This document shows positions 48,501 to 60,800 of a stretch of DNA of 64,000 nt, in pieces. The stretch lies in NCBI RefSeq assembly GCF_037325665.1, contig NC_090246.1:18146873-18210872 (forward strand), written 5' to 3'. Below the pieces are notes generated by a model. That model saw only the letters and a list, made by a program, of their open reading frames with translations, was not told the origin of the DNA and made no database searches. A program made the position numbers and the translations under genes. Positions within the stretch are counted from its first letter, which is position 1, and every line of letters begins with the position of its first letter. Source of the DNA: Littorina saxatilis. Its lineage: Eukaryota; Mollusca; Gastropoda; Littorinimorpha; Littorinidae.

Positions 48501-51500
48501 CCACTGCGAAAGGCGAATCGATCGAACATTATTTTGCTCTTCTAGTTCTGCACAAGCAATCGTTTGAATATAACTTCAAAGTGAGTCTAAGGTCACTGTT
48601 TTGTCTGGTAGATTTCGACTTTTCTAGCTCACCTGAGTAAGGCCAAAAAAAAAAATAGGTCTGTTTACGGTAACATAGGCCAAAAAAATAGGGTCGGTAG
48701 GTCGGGATTTTATTTTATTTTTTTTATTTTTTTTTCCAAAAAACCATATTTTTACGTTATTTTGCCAAAAAACCAAGAATTTTTTTTTTTTTTTTTTCCC
48801 CCAAATGCCAAAAAAAAGTCTAGGGTCGCGCGAAAAAACTAGGGTCGGTCGGGTTACCGTAAACAGACCTATTTTTTTTTTTTTGCCTAATCATTAAGTC
48901 TTAACAGTGTACCTCCGTATTGGCGGCCGGCCGGCAACAACAGACTTTAAGGTTGCGGTTTTCTCCGGCAGATGTTTTTCGAGCTACAACTTCCACATTT
49001 TACAAACTGGTAGGTTTTGATGATCTTCATACGTAACAAATGTTTGGTTCGTTTTGGCAAATGTCAGGGTCACAGGAGGAATGCAGGAGGAGATTTATCA
49101 TCACTGAAAAAATCCACTGAGGTATCAAAGAAATAAGTCAATGACCTCATCAAGCTACGATGTCATTGTTTGATTTGAGGTCACAGCTTATTGTCAGGTA
49201 TTTTTTGTCTGGGATAGACTTTTGGTGATGACATCATAAAATAGTGTCAGAAATGAGGTCACTCAAGTCTCTGGTAGGGGAGAGTTACTGATATCGTACC
49301 ACTTAAGGACAAACAGCTCTATAACGCAACCATTTTATGCTGGGCACTTCAAATTGTCCATAAACACTCATTTCCTGTGCCTTCAACGTTCCGTATATTG
49401 TTTGCAATGAAAAAAACGCAAACTTGGTTTCAGTACGGATTTTAAAAAAATCATCCAAATGGTACGAATTACAAGACCAGTTCTGTAATGCGTACCTGTC
49501 AGTCACTTATAACGTACTGGGGGTACGATATTAGTGACCTTGTGGTACAATATCAATAACTCTTGAAGCAGCGTTGAAGCCCATTCCGTTTGCAATGGCT
49601 GCCAGACATTGTTTCATGTCCTCTGATGTCCAGTTCGAGTGGGAAAGCATTTTTCTGAAACAACTTCAGGCTTCAGACTTCTTAATAAGTACTCCTAAAT
49701 GGAGCATTTGGCAATTAATAGGAGGTTGTGTCATCCTGCATATCGTACCAGAAGTTATTGTTATCGTACCAACGGGACTATATCAAGACTGGCAGGTACG
49801 ATATGCGTGACTTCGGTAGGCTGGACAATAAGTAGATCTAGCCTTCCACATGTAAAGCAAAGGCCAATGTTTTGATCCAAATGCAGCCTACACTCAACAA
49901 GGTAATTTAATGTATAGTCAAGTTAATTTGTTCAGTGGTGTAGTCTTTGCATAGTCACACAAATTTGTCACTGCGAAAATAACATCAAAATGCGAACAAA
50001 GTGAATTTTTCTTTCTTGCTGGTGGTTTTCTCGCTAGCTGCCATGTTGACACCGGAAGAATGCTTCTTTCCTACGGGGTTCTCCCCACACTTCAGCAGGG
50101 GCTTCAGGCATTTGTCATTTCGCGGGAATCGGGGGTGGTACGTGATCAGTAGTAGTAGTCCAGTGGACGATACCTTCCGCCTGTGGTACGATATGGATAA
50201 CAGGTACGCGATCACTAACTCTCCCCTACCCATGTTTTGTTTTGAACAGTTCAGTATCAATGGAGTCAGCTTGGCCGCAAGGGTCACAAAAGAGAAATAC
50301 TATTGTTCTTGTTTTGTTTTTACTATTTTTTTTACAAATTTTGGAGGATATGTTGAATATGAGGCTAGTTTGGGAAGGGGGGGGGGGGGGGGGGGGGAGT
50401 TTGTGTCTGTCGGATATTCTTAGGATTGTAAAACTGTATATGGATTGATACATGTTACAAAAGGGTAAAGTTTTGGTCAATAAATAGGAAACCTTTGTTC
50501 TTTTTAGCATTATCTTATGAAGCTGGGTGGCCGAGTGGTAACGCACTTGCGCTCGGAAGCGAGAGGTTGCAAGTTCGACCCTGGGTCAGGGCGTTAGCAA
50601 TTTTCTCCCCCCTTTCCTAACCTAGGTGGTGGGTTCAAGTGCTAGTCTTTCGCGGGATGAGACGAAAAACCGAGATCCCTTCGTGTACACTACATTGGGG
50701 TGTGCACGTTAAAGATTCCACGATTGACAAAAGGGTCTTTCCTGGCAAAATTGTCTTGGCATAGATAAAAATGTCCACCAAAATACCCGTGTGACTTGAA
50801 ATAATAGGCCGTGAAAAGCAAGATATGCGCCGAAATGGCTGCGATCTGCTGGCCGATGTGAATGCGTGATGTATTGTGTAAAAAAAATCCATCTCACACG
50901 GCATAAATAAATCCCTGCGCCTTGAATATGTGCGCGATATAAATTGCATAAAAATAAAAATAAAAAATAAAAATAAATCCCTGCGCTTAGAACTGTACCC
51001 ACGTATGCGCGATATAAGCCTCATATTGATATTGAAGCTAGAGCAGCAATTAATTGTATTGTTGATTCCTATTGTACATATGATTCAAGGTGAGTCCCAT
51101 AAGCATTTGCTTTTCTTGTTGATATTCATAAATAAGTAGTGTAAGATTGAAAAATACATACACACTTTGAAAGATTCTTAGGGGCCAGAGCAACCCCAGC
51201 AAGGTTAGAAAGTGTGCAAGAATAAACTAAATGGAGTTGCACCTGTTTGGCTACATACATGTATACGCAAGCTATTACAAACTTGCACTATATTCTTCCC
51301 TTTGTTAGCTGGGGAAACTGTTCAGAGAAAGCTTCTATAGTAATGTTAAACGGCACAGTCCTTCCTTGTGAAAACAAATTTTCTCACTGTCTCTGGTCAG
51401 GATTTTTGACTCACATGCGAAGCAAAAGTGAGTCTATGTACTCACCCGAGTCGTCCGTCCGTCCGTCCCCCCCCCCCGTCCGGACGGATGTCCGTCCGGA

Positions 51501-54500
51501 CGTCCGTCCGGAAAACTTTAACGTTGGATATTTCTTGGACACTATTCAGTCTATCAGTACCAAATTTGGCAAGATGGTGTATGATGACAAGGCCCCCAAA
51601 AACATACATAGCATCTTGACCTTGCTTCAAGGTCAAGGTCGCAGGGGCCATAAATGTTGTCTAAAAAACAGCTATTTTTCCCATTTTTCCCATTTTCTCT
51701 GAAGTTTTTGAGATTGAATACCTCACCTATATATGATATAGAGGGCAAAGTAAGCCCCATCTATTGATACCAGTTTGGTTTACCTTGCTTCAAGGTCAAG
51801 GTCACAGGAGCTCTTCAAAGTTGGATTGTATACATATTTTGAAGTGACCTTGACCCTGAACTATGGAAGATAACTGTTTCAAACTTAAAAATTATGTGGG
51901 GCACATGTTATGCTTTCATCATGAGACACATTTGGTCACATGATCAAGGTCAAGGTCACTTTGACCCTTATGAAATGTGACCAAAATAAGGTAGTGAACC
52001 ACTAAAAGTGACCATATCTCATGGTAGAAAGAGCCAATAAGCACCATTGTACTTCCTATGTCTTGAATTAACAGCTTTGTGTTGCATGACCTTGGATGAC
52101 CTCAAGGTCACATGTATTTTGGTAGGAAAAATGTGTAAAGCCGTTCTTAGTGTATGATGTCATTGCTAGGTTTAGTTATTTGACCTTGACCCTGAAGGTC
52201 AAGGTCATGTAAAGGTCAAGGTCAAGCATGTGAGTCGTATGGGCTTTGCCCTTCTTGTTTATAAAATGTTTTGACTTGCCTGAGTAAAATCAGGAGAGTC
52301 TTGATAATGCTAGGTGTTAGACTTCCCACTACATGTAGACGAAAACTTAAGTTGAAGTTGTCTCAGATGTTATTGGAGCTCAGCTTTGAAACTGTGCACT
52401 CATCTAGGGTTTAACATGACACACATTTGGCTGAATTTCGTCAAATTTCAAGGTATCAGCTGAGTCAAGTTCGGGTCAAAACATTGAAAAGTATTGAGCC
52501 GAATAGTTCACACGGGAATGACTGTGCGTTCAAGCGTTTTGGATTCTAGTTTTAATATTTAAGCGTATACCTCTTTTCCAGCATTTTTCTCCATGCAGCT
52601 TGCGTTGGGTGGCTCCAGTGCTCAGAGCAAAGTCGGGACTGTGTTTTCGCAGTAAGTAATTTAGATTGCTTCCTTTTTTGACTCCCAATGTTAGAAAAAA
52701 ATTAAAGATGTAGTTTTCTCGGATTTTTACGAAGCTAGGGTCTGGTGACCTCTAGACACAATTAAAGCTTGGTTGACCTTTTTTAAAATTCAAAGTCAGA
52801 GCAGGGTCATGTTTTGGTGAAAACAAATACAAATTGTTAAAAATTCTATGAAGCTACAACTTTAAAACATCAAATTTATGGGGTTTTGTGATCTACAAAC
52901 ATGACGAAATAGTATTACATTGAAAATCTGTTCACATTTGAAAGTCACAGCAGGTCATGTTTGGGAATATTTTATTCAATGTTTTTGAAGATTGAACTTT
53001 GAAACTTTACGAACTTTTGGTATTTAATGACCTACATGTATAATGGAAGTCAGTGTGGTTGACCAGTGTCATTTTTAAAAGTCACGAAGGGGTCGTCGAG
53101 TTTGGGTGAAAACGATGAAACTTTGTCATTTTTGAAACGACACTTTTAAGGTTCACAGACTTCCTTGTCTTGGTGACCTTCAGATATGATGACAATTTGG
53201 TTGTAGTGCAGGTAAACAATGAGAAACAATCCTTTTCTTAAAGAACATGAATGCTCCTTTTTTAAATTTTATTTCTTTGACACTCGGCCAGTTAAAGCCT
53301 GTGATGACCCGCTATATAGATTATATTGCCCCATGTTGTTGGTTAAGGTCACATTGGTGCCACTTAGCGGCTGCACCCTATCACAGCGAGGGGGGGGGGG
53401 GGGGGTCGATAGGCCGTTAACTCTTTTTGTAAAGACAGTTGTTACTTTCTTGGGTTTGAAATTCATTTTTGAAAAAGTGTTGTGTTTATGTTCACAAGCT
53501 CACATAAAATCATTTATGCAACAAACTCAGACTCACACCAAATTTGTGATAGATAAAGGACGCTTTATTTTTTAAAGCGACTGAGGTCAGACTTGTATAT
53601 ATATACATTATAAAAATATAAGGTGGTCCCGCTGTACATGGTTCAAAAAATCACGCGGTTATATAAACCGTACTTCTCACATTCACCTGCTAGCGGGACC
53701 ACCAAACACAAAAATCCCACAAAGCATTTAACTGGCCAAGTAGACCTAAAAAGGGGGATAACATCTCATTTTCACACTTTCTCATATATTTACATCAAGC
53801 AAATCAGTCATTCATTCTGACTAGAGATTCTCATATTATGCATCAATAAAGCCTCAATAAAATATCATTATGTACACAATATCAAAGGTGTGGGCGTTGA
53901 CCGCCCACCTGTGAGCATTCAGAAAAAACTTAGAAAGAAAAATTGACTAGCATGGTATCAACAAAAATTCTCCTGGGCAAGCAAATTTCAGAAGACACAA
54001 AAATTGGCAAGATATCAAGCTCATTGGCAGTTGTAAAAAAGGTGGAGTATACAAGGGGGTGGATGGCGGGTCAGCGAAAATTCAGCTTTCTTTGTCCACT
54101 TTTGCAGGATGATTGAGGGCTATTTTTAGAACTACCCAACATCCTTTGCAATACCCACCCCCGAATACATCCGGGTTAACACAGAATAAAGTCGTCTGCT
54201 ATTGTAGCAGACCGAGGTAAAAAGTAACTGTACACATTGTGTCATCATGTGTTGCATAAATTCCCTTTTTTGTCTCATAGTCTGATGTTTCTGTTGGTTG
54301 GTTGGGTGGTTGGTTTGTTGGTTTATGTGTTCGTTTTGTTATATTTGCAGTGCTGAAGACCGTGTCTTTAAAGCTGTTGAAAGTAGTGTTGTTCATTATA
54401 TTTATAAACCGACTTCAATGGGAGTTTTTCTTGTTTTGTTTTTTTCTCTTCATAGTTTGCAGGATCTAGGACAATTATCCTATCATTTAGATACAGCCAG

Positions 54501-56707
54501 AATGTGTACCTTGGAAATGGTATTGCAATAGCATTTTTATTTCAACTATACCTCTAAAATAATGAATGCCTCAATGATTGCAGGCAAAAATGAACTGCAG
54601 GCTCTATGTGGTAATGGCATTGTCGAGGAAAAAGAAGAGTGTGACGTTGGCTTTGTCGAAAAGGACCAAGAAGAAAAATGCTGCGACGAGAACTGTCAGT
54701 TCAAACCAAATGTTACGTGCAGGTATGGGGTCGCGTGACACGCTCACTCGCTGCAGTTGTTAACTACCATCTTACAATAGTTCATACTTGAGCCACAGTC
54801 AAAATCACAAAATGCAAGAGGCAGGACTTGACTAGCTTCTTGTTTTTGACCGAAATTGGAACCAGATACTTGAATTGCACATTTCTATAGCCTAATCCAC
54901 TTCAGATTCTGGACACCAGATATTCAAGATATAAAGAGCTTCTTGTGCTGGTTAAAACGACTAGACTTACAGAAAACAATGTTCTCATAGTTTCAGTACT
55001 GATGGCCTAATGGTGAAGCGTAGCTGAATTTCCGCGTACAAATTCACGTGAAACCATTTCATAATTCAGCAAAGCGAGCTTCTCTCTACAGTTTTGTGAA
55101 AGTTAACCATGTCACATTATACCATGTTGTTCCAGTATGACCTCAGGTCATAGTTTTCTGTTTTGTCATCTGCATGGTCCTATCAGTTGATCATAAAAAT
55201 GATTATGAATGTAACAAATCATGAAAATTTATAATAATTTTCTTATTTATTCATACTTACCAACACAATGTTATTTTGCATATAATCCCTTAACTACCGA
55301 AAGGAAATCGAAAGTGAAACTAGAGTTATACCACAGAGTGGCCGCCCTTGCCGAATGTCGCTAGTAGCGCTTGGCGCCAAAACCAGCGTCATCCGGCCAC
55401 GCGGGCACGCCATCTTCACTTCACCATTTAGCTGAATAGGCATGGGAAGAGGGGAGGAGGGAGGGAGCAATAAGAATAACATTGTGTTGGTAAGTATAAA
55501 TAAATAAGAAAATTATTATACATTTTCATGATTAATTTAGATTTACCAAGCACAATGTTATTTTGCATAGAATACCACCGTGGAGGTTGGGATCTCTTGA
55601 CCAACCACCCGAAAGGACTGTAACTTCATGTATGGTGTCAAGGTACAGGGGAACCAACGCTAGAATCGGGTACATTATCACTGGTAATCAGCACAGGTCA
55701 GCATACAGCTCGAATGCCATTGATGTCCAAATAAAATCATGTGTTGGTTGCATGCAGCGATTTCAACGCACCCTGTTGCAAGGACTGTATGGTAGCAAAC
55801 AGCTCCATAGTGTGTGAGCAGAAGAATGAACTGACTTGTTCAGGAGGGGCCTTTTGCGAGTATCCTTTGAGATGAATTGGACACAGTGTTTGAGTTTAAT
55901 ACTGCATCGATGCTGAAATTATAGATACCACCATCTTCAATTTATTGTGATTGCCTTAAAGTAGTGCTGTTATGTCACATTGCCTACCCATCTAAAATGT
56001 TGACTCACCGGAACATTCACTAGTAGATTATTACATGTAGTCCTCAGCAGTGACAGTGTTCAGTAGACGAAATAAATCTGAGGGAGTCTCGGACATCTTG
56101 GAATCTAGACCTTTGAAAGACATTTCAAGGGTTTGGAATGGTCTATGGTCACACACACACACACACACTGAAATTATAGATACCACCATCTTCAATTTAT
56201 CCCCGAGTACGCAGTACTAGGGTCCTGCAGACTTTAATTGTGTGTCTGTCTGTTCGTCTCGACTTAACAGCTTATTGCTGGGAAACTACTGGGTGCAGTT
56301 CGTTCAAAAGTTGATACACTAACTTGATGATAGGTCCGATTGATCGTATTAAAACTTCATAATATTACCTGGGACCTAAATGCGAAATAAATCACAAAAG
56401 CCACTCTTAACGGGGGGAGGTTTTTGCGGTGGGAGGCTGGTCGCTTTGCGAACAGCCTGAACTAAAGGGAAGACTTGGGCGGCGAACACGTCATGCAGTG
56501 ACGAGAAAAGCATGATTTCAGTGCAAGCCAGACAACGGGTCTCGGCAAAGAAATTACAATGCAGGGTTTGGTCTCGGTGAAAGAGAGACAGAGAGCACGA
56601 GAGAGTCTAGATGGCCAAAGTGATCCGGGTTCGATTCATTTTGTGCATATGTGTTAGTGTTACTGTTTGTGTGTATGTGTGTGTGTGTGTGTGTGCATGA
56701 GTCTGTA

Positions 56708-56752
<45 letters not shown>

Positions 56753-57838
56753 AAGAAAGAGAGAGAGGGAGGGAGTGAGGGAGAGAGAGAGTGTGTGTGT
56801 GTGTGTGTGTGTGTGTCTGAAGAGTACTCGGGTCCAGCGCGAGCGTTTTTTATTGACTCACATGCGAAGCAAAAGTGAGTCTATGTACTCACCCGAGTCG
56901 TCCGTCCGTCCGTCCGTCCGGACGTCCGTCCGGACGTCCGTCCGGACGTCCGTCCGTCCGGAAAACTTTAACGTTGGATATTTCTTGGACACTATTCAGT
57001 CTATCAGTACCAAATTTGGCAAGATGGTGTATGATGACAAGGCCCCAAAAAACATACATAGCATCTTGACCTTGCTTCAAGGTCAAGGTCGCAGGGGCCA
57101 TAAATGTTGCCTAAAAAACAGCTATTTTTCACATTTTTCCCATTTTCTCTGAAGTTTTTGAGATTCAATACCTCACCTATATATGATATATAGGGCAAAG
57201 TAAGCCCCATCTTTTGATACCAGTTTGGTTTACCTTGCTTCAAGGTCAAGGTCACAGGAGCTCTTCAAAGTTGGATTGTATACATATTTTGAAGTGACCT
57301 TGACCCTGAACTATGGAAGATAACTGTTTCAAACTTAAAAATTATGTGGGGCACATGTTATGTTTTCATCATGAGACACATTTGGTCACATATGATCAAG
57401 GTCAAGGTCACTTTGACCCTTATAAAATGTGACCAAAATAAGGTAGTGAACCACTAAAAGTGACCATATCTCATGGTAGAAAGAGCCAATAAGCACCATT
57501 GTACTTCCTATGTCTTGAATTAACAGCTTTGTGTTGCATGACCTTGGATGACCTTGACCTTGGGTCAAGGTCACATGTATTTTGGTAGGAAAAATGTGTA
57601 AAGCATGTGAGTCGTATGGGCTTTGCCCTTCTTGTTGTGATTGCCTTAAAGTAATGCTGTTATGTCACATTGCCTACCCATCTAAAATGTTGACTCACCG
57701 GAACATTCACTAGTAGATTATTACATGTAGTACTCAGCAGTGACAGTGTTCAGTAGACGAAATAAATCTGAGGGAGTCTCGGACATCTTGGAATCTAGAC
57801 CTTTGAAAGACATTTCAAGGGTTTGGAATGGTCTATGG

Positions 57839-57875
<37 letters not shown>

Positions 57876-60800
57876 CACACACGAAGCAACATAGGGCATC
57901 ATTTATCAATTGTGTGTTAATAGCTCCTGCTGTGCTGTCGTGAAGTAAGACAGCAAAAGAGAAGTGTATGATGTTAGATGCCTTAACTCCAGGTCCAGCG
58001 GGAGAAATCTTGACTGTCCTCCACCTTCATACCTTCCTGATAACACGTCCTGTGTCGACTTGTAAGTTTCTGTTTTTTTGTTTTTTACATTTAGTCAATA
58101 TTTGACTTTTACGTTTAGTAAATATTTGACTGAATATATTTCGGTAGACTAAGACACAAGACGAGGCCAGTGCCTGTACATGTCTAGGTCTGTGGTATGT
58201 TTGTGCATGTGTGTGAGTGTAATTGAGTGGGTGCTTGGGTCCTAATTTCAGGCGATTTACGTCTTGTATGTAGGCATAATATCTGGTAAGTTTCAAAGAA
58301 ATCCACCTGTTCATCGCTGAAATACAGCGTTATGGTACCCTTCAAAATGAACACGAAGACCTCCCGTTTTAGGCTGCACACAAAAATCTTAGCTTAGCAG
58401 TTGAAGATCATCTTTGCTGCACATGCGATCGCTACCTGTATCATAAGGAATGGACCAGCTTGACAAAAACAACATATTCTCGGAAGATAATTGGTTTTAC
58501 TTTCTCCTCGTATGTAAAAATTGCAAAGTTTTGCCTTTTATGATTTTTCGTCGATTTTAATTGGTACCTTACGTTTTCGTCAGGTCGGTTTTAGGGGTAC
58601 CCTATTTGAGCGGCGGTCACGTGACCCTGTTAAAGAAATCTTTGATCCGAAAGGTGTGCCAGATAGTCCAGTGGACTGCCTGAAATTACATAAAAAGTCA
58701 AATGACACTGGAATTAATTCTTTCATTCGGGACCGAAATTTGTCGCAATAATGTTTTGCTAAGTTTAGTATCCAGTAGGCCTATATCCAGTTTGTTCAAT
58801 CTTTTAGGCCGACAGATTGACTCAATATTTTGAAATCGCCATTATGCTTGAATCCAGTAGACTTGTATTACTGTTTTCATTGGAGCTTAGACTATAGTAA
58901 TTCATACATGTATACCCTTTATGTTTTAACTCTAGACTGAGTTATCCTTGATTTACTTTGAAATGAGTTAAATGATGAATGGTCACGGTGGTGTATGTTT
59001 TTAGTATGAAATGTTAGTGTATTTAGTGCAGTGCACTCACAACCACTAAGAGTACTGTCCAGCTCTGTTCATAGTTTGGTCTAGTAAGGCAAAAATACAT
59101 TCACACGTGCTCCTGTCCACGTGTTTCCGACACACCTCTCGCTGGTGATTGGCCCTTCCAGTGTTTGTCAGAGTAAAGGCAAAAGCATTCAATCTTTCAT
59201 AACCCATACAAGGTCGTCAGTTTTTCTTCTCGGAATTCGTCTATTGAAGATGTGTTTTTCGATTCGTGTGTGACAGAGGCAAATGCCAGGGAGGACGGTG
59301 CCTGAATTTTTGCCAACTTCGTGGTATCAAAGAAAAGAAGACCCTGAAGCCATGTCTCTGTAGCCAGAACAGTATGTTTTCCTTTTCAACTCTAGTGACT
59401 GAGTGTGATGAATGAGTGTTTGTTCACTTGACGTGAGATCACATTTCTCGGTGCTGGTTTGACAAAAAGTTGCATCATGCATTTAATTGCAGTTATTTAA
59501 CAAAAAAATTGAATCATGTGTCCAGTATTCAGCAAGTCAGTTGTTTAAAAGGAGCATAATGGACCCAAAAACTGTCTCTAATCGCGTCAAAAGCTAAACA
59601 GTGCGGGGTTGGGGTTCTATGTGACCGGATATACACGTAAAACCCCATCCGTGCAACGAATAAGAGTTTACGTGGGAGTTTAAGCCCATGAACGCAGAAG
59701 AAGTAAAAGTTTCAAATGTGCATAACAGAGCGCTAAAACACTTATTTTAAGGTGTTTCCGGTATGGTTGAAACTTCTCCCTTCATGGGCGGAAACTCTCA
59801 CATACATTCATATTTATTGCACGAGTGGGTTTTAACGTGTATTTAGGCAGCCATACGCCGTTTTCTTGTTTCTATATATATAACCCACGGAACTCAACAT
59901 GGAATACAGGATATTTTTGTTGCGTACTTAGTCTTGTGCTTGCTTATACAAACTAGCCATAAGCAGGTCTGCACATATGTTAACCTGGGAGATTCACTTA
60001 CTAATTATTAGTCTTGATATAAATTCTCCAATTATCACTGTACAAGTCAAGTCTAGATTGTGCCCAGGGATGTCGTTAGGCGTCGGACATCGGACATTTA
60101 TTGATGAAAATCCCCAAATGTCCGATTCACATTGCCGCATGTCGATCAGATGTCCTATCGTTTTAGCCTGAGCGTGGTCATTGTCCGATATGTACTCAAT
60201 TCCTTCGGACAGCGCGATATTCGTTAATTTTCATTTCAAGATACAAATCTTCCAAAAGACCGAACGCTCTCGTGTTCAGCTGTTCAGTGCCGCGTGCGGA
60301 TCTTTTCTTTTGTCGGGAATTCCCGAACCGTTTGCGGTATGCGCCGTTTGGGTATTTATAACCGTCTCGGTGCAGCGCACTGATCTAAAAATAGTGGATT
60401 ATTTTTAGAATAGATCAATGCATGCTACAGGAGTGCGGGAGACAACTCCAGCGGCTCTGAAGTTGTTCATGTTGGTTTCTTTTTTGTGGAGACTTTGAAA
60501 CAAAACAAATACAACATTATACGCACACTGTGTTGATGTATTTACTATATTATGTGTGTGTTCTACAGCGCGCGCGCGTGGGTGTGTATGTGTGTGCGTG
60601 TGTGTGTGGGCGCATGACTTTGGAACAATTCCATGGAATGTTATAAGTGTTTGGCGCAAATTCATAATGTCCTATTAAACTTTCTGAAAGCGGTCAAATG
60701 TCCTATTGATGCTGAAGAACTCAGGACATTTGTCCTATAGGTATAACTTTGTAGCAACATCCCTGTGTGCCTTATGAGGCAGTAAAGAACTGATGTAAAA

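Larger units (their letters stand above)
55914..57871 (+). repeat. 255-bp tandem duplication, second unit filled by two elements
   Basis: Unit 1 is 55914-56168. Unit 2 is 56169-56200 plus 57636-57871. Both end in a CA repeat. In unit 1 the text CAATTTATTGTGATTG is unbroken; in unit 2 the elements at 56201-57635 lie between CAATTTAT and TGTGATTG. Confidence 0.9.
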
